Assembly: GCF_000764305.2 (NCBI RefSeq)
Contig: NW_025934661.1
Location: 429,734 to 493,733 of the forward strand
Source: Hyalella azteca
Taxonomy: Eukaryota; Arthropoda; Malacostraca; Amphipoda; Hyalellidae
DNA length: 64,000 nucleotides
Reading direction: 5' to 3'
Numbering within the stretch: the stretch's first letter is position 1; each line of letters opens with the position of its first letter. This document shows, piece after piece, positions 37,801 to 48,529 of this stretch. The notes beneath the pieces are model-generated. The model did no database searches. It was not told the DNA's origin and was given only the letters and a program-made list of their open reading frames with translations. The position numbers were made by a program, and so were the translations under genes.

Positions 37801-40800
37801 TTCCCATGCAAATGCACACAATGGAAGCGACTATAGTTCTGCCGTGCCTGGTAAATATAATAATGAATTAGACATTTTCAGCCAGGCTTTCGCATCTGTG
37901 CTTGGCGGCCTTACAAAATTACATTAGTTTCAGAAAAAAATACGACGTAAAATTTACTAAAACAATTAATTTCGTGCTTGCATATTTTCAACTACAGATC
38001 AAACTATTTGATTACAGCGTCTCGACGTTTCAGTTTAACTCATGAGATGTAACATATGTGCATTATTATTTTTCTCAGCTGCCTAACAGTCTAACTGAAG
38101 TTGAAGTTTGGGCTTTATGATGGCAATGCGATGCAATTAATAAATAATTCATCTGTGAATACTGAAATTGACTTGAATTTCAACTCGGAAAATTTTCAAA
38201 ACAAAAAACGATTAACGGTGTCTGAATTTAACTTAATATGATCGAGTGTACTTTTTGCAAAAATTGAAGCTTTTCCATTTGGGGTTTCAAATTCTAATTA
38301 AAAAAGAACCTTCTTAACAGTTTTATTCATATGATATGTAAGTAAGTGGCAGTTCGAGCGTAGGGTCATTTTAATGCACTTGTCCGTAAGTCAGGCGGCA
38401 CCGACGCTGGCCAAAGTTGTTCTCCCGGTCGACTGTCACAGAGCACCCCGGGGACCAGGAGATCTAAAGTTGCTGTCACGGTTCCCCTTTAAAGAGATTA
38501 ATGGTGCAAAACACGCGAAGCATGGAGACCGATTTGTTTATATTGACTTGTTTGCGGTGAAAAAGTTTTATACCTAAACTGCGAGTTTATGAATAAGAGG
38601 AATAATTCTTTCTAGGTATTAGTTCTACAAACATTATTTGTAGTTGATGATTTTCTTAAAATTGTTGTTACATTCTGGAGCAAGGAGTTTAAATTGTATG
38701 CTGCGCTGCTAATTTTTTAGTTATTTCTTATATCTGATGCAAGTAAAATTATAACGTTGAAACATTAATTTTTTATAAATCCAGAAAAATTAAAATAAAT
38801 CAATAATGACGATGGAGACCAAAATGGAGTAATAATAATGAAGAAGTATATAAATTAAAATTAAAGTAAAATGCTCCCAAGAATCCGTTTAATATGGTTT
38901 CGGGTATCCATCTAGAACATTTACAACAAATTCCAGCTAAACAGGGTAGTTAACATTATGCTTCTTCCGTAAAAGCATACGCATCATCGCTAATGTTAAA
39001 ACGAAGTTTAGTAATGATTTCAGAATTAACATGGACTGTAAAACTGTCTGTAGGTCATGCAGAACTCAAGGAGGTTAGTAGAAGTTTATGCTGCAGTACT
39101 GAGTTGTGGAAGTCTGAAAAGTGAAATTGTCCTCGATTATGCCATTGCTATCTCTAAAGTGGTTCAATTTGCTTTATTTAGACGCTTCTTTGACCTTAAT
39201 AGAGAATAGACTAATGAATACGGAAATGAAGTGCTCTGTTCAAATTCAAAACCTGCATCAATGGAATGACATTTTCTGTTCTATTTCTGGATTGTTCTAG
39301 CAATTTTTCTCTTTTTGTATTTCTTAGCGATGTTAGAACATTTTCTGTAGATAGACAGGAAAAATAAATGTTTCAATACGACTAATTTTTGTAATATTAT
39401 CTTAATGCTCAAAGTTTGTAAATAATACTTCAAAAAGTTTTCAGGTCAAGTATCACTGATGTTGATTCCAATAATTTCAAACTATTAAATGATAACACTT
39501 GACTTGATCACTAAAGTGTAAATTTTAAGCCGCCAAAAAATAATAAATTAAATTTTTATCAAATTATTAGAATTAAAAAAATTTTAAGGACGCAGCTGAC
39601 TGAACAATGAAAAGTCACTGGAGTGTTATTTTAATGCCTTGGTACCATTTTTAGTTTTCTGATATTCACCTAAATAATATTCATTTGAAAACCCCGATTT
39701 CTCGCTACATATTATATTTTATAATATTTGGCATTTATTTATGGAGCTGTTTAATGTGGCTACGAATTTTACGCAAAAGATATGCGTGTTTATATTATTC
39801 TTCAGCAAGTGACTCTTTGGGAGGTGATTTGTCTAGCTGACAGATCACTTTGTTGCATCCTTGTTGCAACTGACTACTTGGAACTTGTGATGAAGAACTC
39901 GAGTTTCGGCTGAACAACAAAAGTTTCACATCTGTGTTTTTGTCGGACGGATTTGCAAGTTGAATTTAATAATCTGAATATGATGGATTTCAAATGTTTA
40001 TTGATGGTAAATCGTATCACCGTTTAATTTTTTGATTGAAAATAACTATTGTAAATTTTTATTTATTTGTCATTTTTTACAATTTTTTATTTTTCTACTA
40101 TTTTCAAGTTATTTGTTGCAAAGCCCAGTTAACAACACAAAGCAGAAACTTGAAAGTTTCAATAGGCAATTTTAATTTAAGTATTCTCTCCGTACTAATT
40201 TGTTTTCAGAACATTAATATAGATTGCCTAAATTTAGATTTCCCGCCATACTATTCAATGGTATGACAGATTTCCCTTCTATCTCTTTGCACTGTACTCT
40301 CTCCTCTTTCATTTCCATACCTTTTTTGCGTACCGTTTAATCCAATTTAATTCTCTCCTTTCACCGAAACTTTATCCCACTTTCAGTCCCTTTCATCCCA
40401 CTCTTTGGCTGCCGCGTTCCACTCTAACTTGTACTATGGTTATATTTGCGTCTCCAGTCCCCAAAAGTCCCCATTTAGGCAAATCTTGTAAAAATTTTAG
40501 TGCTCTAGCAAAGAGCGCTAATGGGCGAGTATGCAAACAACAGCATGACTTTATAATCCCGAGAAAACCAATGACCTTGTAGAAGACAATTATGTGTCCT
40601 TCACGTGGCCAGAAATCAAAAACTTCAATCATCACCAAAACTCCAAATAAATGACTAAACAAATATTAACTTTCGGATAAAAATAATAGGTGGACTTCAT
40701 GCTTAACGTTTGTGACTACCCATTATATTCCGGGGTCCACTGTACACGTATACCGCTTTTATAAATGTACTCTGTTTAATGTGATGCAGGTATAATTTGT

Positions 40801-42701
40801 GGAAGTACTTATTGTACTGTTGGAATTTCAACATCAATATGCGTGAACTTGTGCGCTGCACAGACGAAAACAGACTTTGTTGTGACGGAACCTCTCGTAA
40901 CAATCATCTATTTTCTATGGGCTATAAACAGCATTAATTAAGATTGTAACATTGCAAAGTGTGAAGCAAAATCAGATCAGAAGGACCTCTGAGTGAACAA
41001 TGAACGGTCACTGGAGTGTTATTTTACGATCATTGTCGAGTTAAGACTCAACCTTTCTTTAAAGACACTCATCCTTTATTCAGTTTAAAGTAAGTAAATG
41101 CAAGATTAAAATTTACTTTCAAGGTGTTATAATGTTCTTCCTTTGTTGCATGTGCTCAGCTAATTGTCAGCTTAATTTTACCTGTCGCATAAATTCTATA
41201 CAAAAATCAATCATTGAACCAACTATTTCCTATTTTATTTTGTATTCTAATCTCACACCTAGTTTGTTCATCCACCAAACACATCTTGCTATTGTGAAAA
41301 TATAAATAATATAAAATATATATATAAAATATATATATTACATCACAGAAGTTAAAAAACCGCTCGCTTACCAGCCTAAGTGTAAAAAGTCCTTCACCTT
41401 TATTATTCATGTGACCCACTTCGATGAAAATTCTCTTTAATAAATTAGGCTTCCCGCAGGCCTAAGAGATCTCATAAATGAGGATGAGGTGCTTCTCTAA
41501 CTCAGGAATTCACATCAATGATATTATAGTTTATCAATATAGCGCAGTGGACAGCGCATCACGTTCGCATGGCTCTCGCCACCAAACGAGCAGCCATTGT
41601 TCTCCATCAGCACCGAACTGCATGCTCTGGCTTATACATTTGCCTCAAAATATAACTCCATTTATATAAAAAAGTATAAAATATAAATATATATAACTCA
41701 GCCATGGCAGCCATGGCCTCTTATTCTTTTGTTATCCATGGATATTATTTTGATACCCATTATATATTTAATATTTTAAACCATGGCCTTCTTATTATTT
41801 ATATGCTCCATGGCTGATATATTTTATTATGGCCTTTTTCTTATTATTATTATTATATTATTTTTACTGTGTTTGCTCTCTATTTATACACGGAACTGAC
41901 TGATAATGTGTAACAGTTTTGAAATTATCCTAAAGTGTTGCTTATTTTTAAATTTTGATTCTGTATCTCATTGTGATCCAAAGTTATTACTCAGCTACCA
42001 GTGTGCGTCATTCTGCCGTATCTATTGTTCATGCTGTGATCAATTTACTTACAAAGACTGTAGGCAATTTTTTACGCAATTATTGTGGGTTGGAATTCTT
42101 ATTCTATAAATATCTTAAAGCATCAAATAAATCTGGTAGTACATTGATTTGGCAATTCGATTGCAAAAGTCTTCGGGAAACGTGACTAATATTTAATTTA
42201 CTCTGACACAGGTCAAAAAATTACCTATCATTCTTTTGAATACCAAGTTGGTGCTAGCGACACGATTAAATTTTATCTGCATGGAATAACGGCGTTTCGA
42301 GTTATAACAATATTCCGAGTTATGGTTATTGTCATTATCTCCAATACAAAGTAGGCCTTCTCCTGTATATTTTTCCGAAATGTCACCTGAAATATTTTAC
42401 TTGGAAAAGCATTCAATTTTTGCTTTGAAACGTTTTGTTTTATCCTCCAGAAAAATTTGAAGTTCCGTAATTATAATTTCCAAATAAACTAATTCAAAGT
42501 ATCCGTAACATCTTTGTGCTAAAATTTATCAAAAGTTACAAATTTACATCTAATTACGTAGTCAACTTATTCATAGGAATAGAATAATCTGTTAATTAGC
42601 AGTTTTCTAGTAATTATCTGGTGTGAAGAATTATTTCTCTCTTTTATTTTCTCTTATTTTGTTTTTATCTTGTACCAAGATAACCCCGTAATTTGTATCG
42701 T
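34872..42701 (+). other. Presumed receptor intron, otherwise non-coding
   Basis: The donor at 34872 implies another intron, at least to the window end if the gene is intact. Visible structures: a duplicated TTTTTCAATTGAGGGCATTTT-like unit near 35290-35340; (AT)n tracts at 41290-41340; and a cluster of CCATGG palindromes at 41700-41815. GC-richer pieces at 36.45-36.80, 37.73-37.90 and 38.38-38.56 kb show no recognisable exon. Confidence 0.4.
41531..41600 (+). repeat. Possible tRNA-derived SINE fragment
   Basis: TATAGCGCAGTGGACAGCGC at 41538-41557 resembles a tRNA D-arm with internal promoter box A (TRGCNNAGYNGG), as found at the head of tRNA-derived SINEs. A convincing box B (GGTTCGANTCC) is missing and no tail or target duplication is clear. 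It is at best a decayed copy. Confidence 0.3.
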
Positions 42702-43028
42702 TGTTGTGACCGCCACAACATGGTAGAATCGATTTTCTGTTTTCGTTACTTACTTTGCGTTTCATTCTGTATATATATTTACCATAGCTGTATTAAATAA
42801 TTAGTTCAGAGTGAACTGAAAAGATGGTTCTCGTTGTAATAGTTGGAAGTAGGGTTCTGGGTACGAGTTAGTAAGAGACAGGCTGTCACGTGTGAAAGTT
42901 CTCAAGTTTATGCTCCTCGAAAAATAAGTGTATTCATTATCCTTCGCGTACTACCAAAACTATCGATTACATTGGCTTTGTGGTGTGATAGCAGCGCAGA
43001 AAATTGCGGTAGCGGATGCGCCACAACA
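42702..43028 (+). repeat. 5' LTR of Gypsy copy A
   Basis: A 327-bp sequence with TG...CA ends, matching 51313-51641 and 53604-53932. A TATA-like run TGTATATATATT lies at 42769-42780, with possible initiator sequence about 30 bases on (TTCAGAG near 42804). AATAAG near 42923 may serve as a poly(A) signal. The first 19 bases are self-complementary (TGTTGTG...CACAACA), so the LTR start contains an inverted copy of its own 3' end. Confidence 0.9.
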
Positions 43029-43032
43029 TAAT

Positions 43033-43046
43033 TGGTGCCGTGACCA
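43033..43046 (+). promoter_or_regulatory. Primer-binding site, probable tRNA-His primer
   Basis: TGGTGCCGTGACCA starts 4 bases after the LTR, at the position expected for minus-strand primer binding. TGG complements the CCA end. GTGCCGTGA fits the complement of an animal tRNA-His acceptor stem (GCCGTGA...TCACGGC). The tRNA identity is from family knowledge, not a search. The same first bases follow the LTR at 51641 before the N. Confidence 0.65.
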
Positions 43047-43246
43047 TTGCCTAAAGTAAGATTTTAAGAGCATTATCAGTGCCTGTTACAGTCCAGTGGA
43101 CAAGTGTACAGTTACAGTTTGAGGTACAGTGTATATTTTTTATTACTGATTAAAGTGCCTTTTGCTCATCGTTTATATATGTTCGGCGTAACGCCTTTAT
43201 CTGTGACCGTCAACTAAAAGTCCTATTTCGCCGAAGATCATTAATC

Positions 43247-44671
43247 ATGGCGGAGGCCGTTGGCGCGTCAGACGCAGCAGATGGAGATGAAGAAGAATGC
43301 ATATTAGAGAACTTGAAACACCTTGATAAATTTATGACAGCAGTGAAAGCAAAAACAGGTAATCTGACATTGAAAGCTAGAGACGAGCTACTTCGGCTTA
43401 AAGCAAATTTTGATTTGGCAGTGCTGGCAATGGAAGAAGAGCGAAAGGATGTGAAGAGTGGAGAGGAGTGCGTAGCCAAAGGAGCCATCCCGAAGAATAA
43501 AAACTACAAGGCAACCTCCGTAAATTCCCAAAACACAGATACTGAATCGACCAGCGAGACAACGGACACACAAAATGAGACTACGAGCGGCGAAGATGAG
43601 GCAGCATTCAAGAAGTCCGGGACAACCAAACTGAGAACGAAGCATCGCAAACGAAAGGACACGTTTACACAGCTAATTAATGCAGTCAGTAAACTAGATA
43701 TGAGGAAAACGCCAGCATTGTATAACTTTGATGAAAATTCAGGGATGAAATTGAAGGAGTATCTTGTAATCTTCGAAAATTACTGTCGGGAGAACTTCAG
43801 AGGAATGCCTTTGTTCTGGATTGGAGAGCTTGAAGCTAAACTGCAAGGAGAGACTTTAAAAGCATTCAAAGCAGTGAAGTCGGTGGATGACACCTATGAG
43901 AGCCTAACCCGTAAGCTGGTGAAGTGGTATGACAACGACAAGGTCGCAAGAAAGAACAAGGATAGGAGCAACTTCATGAAAGCTAAGTACATCAGTAATG
44001 AAAGTCTGTACCTTTTTGCGACCCGACTAGAGAAATTATTCAGCGTAGCGTTTCCAAAGAAAGATATCCAGACTAGCAAGACACTTAGTGAGAAGTTTAT
44101 GTCGTTATTGCCCAGCGACAATCGAAGAATTGTTAGGAACCAAGTGATGAATAGGAAGATGGAGAATAAAAAAATGAAGTGGGATGACATGAAGAAAATT
44201 GCCAGTTTGTGCGATGTGGAAAGAAACGGTGTAGCGAAGACCTCGGACGCGGATGAAATAATTATAAATGTAGGACTATCCAGCAAACCAAGATATTCAT
44301 CGAAATGGAAACCTGACAGGTATGACAACCAAACGAGGGACAGATACATCTTCACCCGACCACCTCAGCGTCTCATAGATAGGAGCGTAACATGTACCTA
44401 TTGCGATAGGATCGGGCACGCTGAAGCAAAGTGCAGAGCAAAACTAGGTTTGTGCTTTTGTTGTGGATCTCCTGATCACTTCTCTTACAACTGCCCCAAG
44501 AACTTCAGGCGTCAGTCGATAAACCAAAGGTACAACGTCCGACCACAAGCAGCGAACAATCAGGCGATGACCGAAAATAACAGATATCAACGACAGTATT
44601 CTAGTCATCAAAATTTACGGGTGCCTGGGTGCGCAGGTTATCACCCACAGAGAAGACCGTCGGGAAACTAA
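43247..44671 (+). CDS. gag: Gag polyprotein of Ty3/Gypsy retrotransposon
   Basis: This 474-codon frame starts with ATG about 220 bases after the LTR. An acidic, Glu/Ser/Thr-rich N-terminal third (to about residue 130) is followed by a conserved Gag core near residues 140-330. That core has the FTQLINAVSKLD start, a 'LKEYLVIFENYC...FWIGELEAKL' block and a 'SL..FA.RLEKLF..AFP' block. Two CCHC zinc knuckles follow near residue 385-420: CTYCDRIGHAEAKC and CFCCGSPDHFSYNC, both C-X2-C-X4-H-X4-C. Gag forms the cytoplasmic particle and the knuckles bind genomic RNA. The tail is Asn/Gln/Arg-rich. The frame is intact, but pol in this copy is not. Gag ends at TAA 44669-44671, overlapping pol by about 65 bases, with a -1 slip site inside. 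Confidence 0.9.
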   Translation: MAEAVGASDAADGDEEECILENLKHLDKFMTAVKAKTGNLTLKARDELLRLKANFDLAVLAMEEERKDVKSGEECVAKGAIPKNKNYKATSVNSQNTDTESTSETTDTQNETTSGEDEAAFKKSGTTKLRTKHRKRKDTFTQLINAVSKLDMRKTPALYNFDENSGMKLKEYLVIFENYCRENFRGMPLFWIGELEAKLQGETLKAFKAVKSVDDTYESLTRKLVKWYDNDKVARKNKDRSNFMKAKYISNESLYLFATRLEKLFSVAFPKKDIQTSKTLSEKFMSLLPSDNRRIVRNQVMNRKMENKKMKWDDMKKIASLCDVERNGVAKTSDADEIIINVGLSSKPRYSSKWKPDRYDNQTRDRYIFTRPPQRLIDRSVTCTYCDRIGHAEAKCRAKLGLCFCCGSPDHFSYNCPKNFRRQSINQRYNVRPQAANNQAMTENNRYQRQYSSHQNLRVPGCAGYHPQRRPSGN

Positions 44672-46732
44672 GACGCTCTGGCACAGATGGAGGAATGTCA
44701 GGGGCAATATGTAAGAAAACCTCCAGCATGCAAAGGGTTAGGAACCCGTGGCGTAATCGCTTTGCAACCTTAACCGATGAGCTCCAAGATGAGTTAACGG
44801 TTCCAAACAGTCAACTTCACCAGCACCCCAATCAGCAGCATCAGCACCGCATTCGACATTATCAGCACCCCACTCAACCTCGTCAGCAAACCGTTCAACG
44901 TCAGCGACTCGTTCAACCGGAAGGTCGGCAACCCTTGCAACCACTACACGTTCAGCGCCAGAAGCCTCCCCAGCAACAAGCACGAGGATCTACTGAGAAG
45001 CAATCTCTCCAGCCCGAAAAACAGCGTGTGACCTTTAATGATACTGCAAGTCCATGCGACTTGGTAGAGGTGAGCACACCCCAGATAGGGAAGTCAGACA
45101 GTTTGGACACGGATGCCCCAAATGTTAACTTGCTCAATTTGGTGCCAGGTGGGCTAATTAAAATCCCGTTTAAGGTGAATGGTATAACATTGAGTGCTTT
45201 GCTGGATAGTGGTGCAACTGTCAATATCATTAAGAAGAGCATTTGCGATATGTGTGAGGGAGTAATCGACGGAAAGGTCAAAAATGATATCACGGGTTTG
45301 GGGAGTGCCAAGCTGAAAACCATAGGTATGACTAACTTGGAATGTGAAGCGCTAGGTTTAGAAAAATTTATGTGTGAATTTAATGTGCTTCCCGATGATG
45401 TTTTAACGTTTGATATTATTTTAGGCTTACAATTTCTTCACTGTAATAATATAAGTGTCAATATGTCCAGACGAATTGTTTCAAGGGAAGATAGGAATGG
45501 AGGTATTATTTCATTTCACATTGATGGAGACGGCAGTATCACTCATGTTATGCATGAAAATGTGCCAGTTGTTGCTGCTAGAGATACCAAATTAAGCTGC
45601 TCTAGAATTAACTATGTCCCCGTTTATGTCAACGTTGTCGCATGCAGTACTAACCAGGAAAACGTTACATATTTTTATGAAGGCAAACCTAAGAATTCTA
45701 AATTAGAAAGCACTAGTGGCATAATAGGGTTGGAGTTAGAAGAGAATAAAGTAGCGGTGAAGTTTAAGAAAGGGACGTCAGCCGAAGAAGGTAGAATTAA
45801 GAAAGGGGAGAGGTTAGGGTTTATTAGTACGTTGGTAGAAGTAGCGCCAGTAGAAGAACTTGGAGATAGGTGGTCAGAGGAGGATTTACAGGAGAAAATA
45901 AGGTTGGCGGATAACATCGATCGCGATCAGAAGTTAGCGGTATATCAGATGTTGGCTAGGACTCAGGTTGCATTGAGTAAGAGTGAAGTAGATATAGGTA
46001 GAGCTAACGTAATCCCGCATAGAATAGAATTGAGTGATGAGGCGCCAATTTGGCAGAGACCCAGGAAATTTTCGGAACCGGTTAATAGGGAAATTGATAG
46101 GCAGTGCAAAGAGTTATTAGAGTTAGGCATTATAGAAAATAGTGACTCACCTTGGAGTAGCCCAGTGGTACCCGTTATGAAGAAGCCAAGCCCTGGTAGT
46201 TAAGACAGAGAGATTAGGATGTGCATTGATTATAGGAAACTTAACGAGCGTACAGTTACAGAGAAATTCCCAATGCCAGATTTAGCAGAACAAATATATA
46301 GCGCTCATAATAGTAAATTTTTTACCAAACTAGACCTCATAAAAGGGTATTATCAAATACCTTTAGATAAGAGCAGTCGTAAATACACAGCATTTAGCAC
46401 GCCCCATAGCCATTTTCAGTTCAAAACTTTGTCTTTTGGTCTTAAAAATAGCGGCATAGCCTTCCAGAAGAACATGCAGAGAATGTTATCAGAGGTGTGC
46501 TTCAACAACGTGTTGGTATATATAGACGACATATTGATTCTGAGCAGGACTTTCGAGGAACACTTACAATTGGTTGAGGAGGTGCTTAACACCTTGGGTC
46601 AAAATGGGGTAAAAGTAAAGATATCCAAATGCGAATTTTTTAGGAGCGAGGTTAGTTTTTTGGGTCACGTAATAGGCATAGATGGGATAAAGAAGGCACC
46701 TGAGTACATGGAGAAAATTCGGAACTTTTCGA
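44605..46732 (+). pseudogene. pol: Pol polyprotein, N-terminal part (protease and reverse transcriptase), interrupted
   Basis: This frame is -1 relative to gag and is entered by the slip at 44611. A Gln/His/Pro/Arg-rich linker precedes an aspartic protease whose active-site motif LLDSGATVN has its Asp codon at 45205. The reverse transcriptase begins with the 'IIENSDSPWSSPVVPV' block, then CIDYRKLN, the TKLDLIKGYYQIP motif A region, FGLKNSGIAFQ, and the catalytic YIDD at 46519-46530. It continues to KISKCEFF and SFLGHVIG. An in-frame TAA (46201-46203) separates the first RT block from RMCIDYRKLN, so this copy makes a truncated product unless the stop is read through. The frame then meets the N at 46733. 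Residues read beyond it come from unrelated repeat sequence and are not part of Pol. RNase H and most of integrase are missing. Confidence 0.88.
44611..44647 (+). promoter_or_regulatory. Programmed -1 ribosomal frameshift site between gag and pol
   Basis: The heptamer A AAT TTA (44611-44617) is in gag phase, so both tRNAs can re-pair in the -1 frame. It has the X XXY YYZ form used by many retroelements. After an 8-base spacer, TGGGTG (44626-44631) can pair with CACCCA (44642-44647), giving a 6-bp stem with a 10-base loop. The pol frame has a stop at 44602-44604 and gag stops at 44669, so a -1 shift must occur within 44605-44668, and this heptamer lies there. Confidence 0.75.
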
Positions 46733-46733
46733 N
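46733..46733. other. Single-N assembly join
   Basis: An undetermined base separates Gypsy pol from an unrelated 21-bp tandem array on the other strand. The element's remaining 3' part is absent, so the N stands for an unresolved gap, not one base. Confidence 0.85.
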
Positions 46734-46932
46734 ACTAGTTCCCTCAATTCTGCCACTAGTTCCCTCAATTCTGCAACTAACTCCCTCAATTCTGCCACTA
46801 GTTCCTCAATTCTGCCACTAATTCCCTCAATTCTGTCACTAGTTCCCTCAATTCTGCTACTAGTTCCCGCACCTTTGCATTTAGTTCTCTGAGTGCTTCA
46901 CAACGGCGGCCATCGGGACACGAAAGTTCCAT
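46734..46932 (-). CDS. 5' end of an unidentified gene with a heptad (coiled-coil) repeat, cut by the assembly join
   Basis: On the minus strand an ATG at 46932-46930 begins MELSCPDGRRCEALRELNAK. It then runs into repeated seven-residue units of the type AELRELV, encoded by a 21-bp tandem array (46736-46868). Leucine and valine fall at fixed heptad positions, the pattern of a parallel coiled coil or leucine zipper. One base is missing in the unit near 46802-46807, which breaks the frame, by mutation or by sequencing error beside the gap. The rest of the gene lies beyond the N. Coiled-coil starts like this occur in retroelement Gag-like proteins, but I do not recognise it. Confidence 0.5.
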
Positions 46933-48529
46933 TAAAATATGGAAATGATAACCTGAAGATCGGAGGTCTCTTCAACCTAAATTAAATAACCGCATAAATA
47001 GAACAGGATTGTTGGCAATTGATGAGTCATGACTGAACTACAAAAATATACTCCTAAACAACTCAACTTGTGCCATTGAAATTCACGAAGCCAGCGCACA
47101 GAAATACAAATAAAATAATTTATTGACGCGGGATAAAATCCAAGTGAGTGCGACAGTTGTCTGCTGAAGGGCTGATTAGCTAACTAGTGGCGTCATTAGG
47201 CCTTTTCGTGGAGGCTTCAGCCCCCTAAAATATTCTTCAGCCTATCTAAATAATTTTTAGTGTTTTTTTATCTAGATTGTCATTTGTCATTATTTGCAAA
47301 AGTTCACCTTTAAAATTTATTGTGGCCTCTATGTTAGTTCAAATAATACCGATATAACCAGTCAAACTTAAGACGACCCTTCAAGAGGCGGCTGATTAAA
47401 GCGCAAATGACTTCCAACCCGCAACCCAAGCCACAGGCGAGCTGCAATTTCTCGCAGAAATTCACCGACTTTCAAACACCTCCGCAAGACGAAGAGATAC
47501 TAGATTTTAGAGACAGGGGGAGGAGGGGTTAATCTTCTTAACACGTTAAGTGCGGAGGCCGAAACTGCCGACTGCCCGCTGTTTGGATTGGCAAATTAAA
47601 GCCTTGCAACTGGAAATTATAAATATGCTTTATCTGGTACTTAAATTAAGTTCAAACTCATTTCCTATTATTACAAACCTTTGTTCATGACATCAACATG
47701 ACTGTGCTATTACTTCCAATAAAACTTCAATTCAAATGAGTTACCCCGACAAGGTCCGCGAGCACTCCGTTCTTTATAATTTTATTGCTATTGTTATTAT
47801 AAGAGATATGTGCATATGAGCAGCAGAGCCTCATACGAGTGATGTGCATATATCTTATTCTACAAGCATGTGTTCACAATAACTGCGTACAAGACTGGGC
47901 AATTATTCTTCCAATACAAATAAAATAAGTAGGCAAGATTTTCAAATTTATCCCCTGAGGGCATTTATAAGTATATTATACGCATTTTAAGCTTACGATA
48001 TTATGGTGATTCATTCCGTCTCCGGTCGAAAGTACTGCCTGTTTTGCAGCATATTATCCATACGAAGAAAAACATCCCATCTAATCGTATCAAAATCAGA
48101 ATCTGAGCATTTTATCTCAATTCAAATTTACAAATTACACAGAATTTGTACTGAATTTCTGCAAAAATATGGTGATTCTTGCATTACACTCATTTATTAT
48201 TTCTTGGAAGTTTGATCAGTAACTAAATTATTTGATCACATCCGAATGACAGCATCATCCATCAAGCCCATAACGGGAGTCTTGCATATTTTACTCAGTT
48301 TGGCCTCATGAACATGACACTCAAGTGTTCTGATGAACAACATTTATATAATTTACTCAGCATTCATTCAGAAGGACAACGAGCGCGTGAGATGAGTCTT
48401 CACATGTTACTTGACCGCCGCCGTTACAATGTCAGACGTCGGTATATTTTAGGTTAGCATCAAAATAATTATAATTCATTAATTAACTTATGTTCGTCAT
48501 TTGATTTCCACAAAACATATATTTAGGTT
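46933..48529. other. Non-coding AT-rich stretch
   Basis: No supported coding region. Around 47186-47240, GGCGTCATTAGGCC...GGAGGCTTCAGCCCCCTAAAA resembles decayed transposon terminal sequence, but no matching second end was found. Confidence 0.4.

Larger units (their letters stand above)
42702..46732 (+). mobile_element. Ty3/Gypsy LTR retrotransposon, copy A (5' part, cut off at an assembly join)
   Basis: In order: LTR (42702-43028), 4-base spacer, tRNA-type primer site (43033-43046), leader, gag (43247-44671), and -1-frame pol with protease and reverse transcriptase. At 46733 a single N ends the element in the middle of pol. RNase H, integrase and the 3' LTR are missing here. The same family occurs again at 51313-53932, where the 3' third is visible. 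The LTR of copy A differs from both LTRs of copy B at about 13 positions plus 3 small indels in 329, so A is a separate, diverged insertion. It carries an in-frame stop in pol. Confidence 0.9.

Noticed and set aside
41531..41600. Functional tRNA gene
   Set aside because: Only a box-A-like segment; no acceptor stem, anticodon arm or box B.
46733..46821. C-terminal extension of the reverse transcriptase frame beyond the N
   Set aside because: It translates an antisense 21-bp tandem array after an assembly join and is not part of Pol.
47186..47245. Transposon terminus-like GGCGTCATTAGGCC...GCTTCAGCCCCC
   Set aside because: No complementary second end or target duplication could be found.
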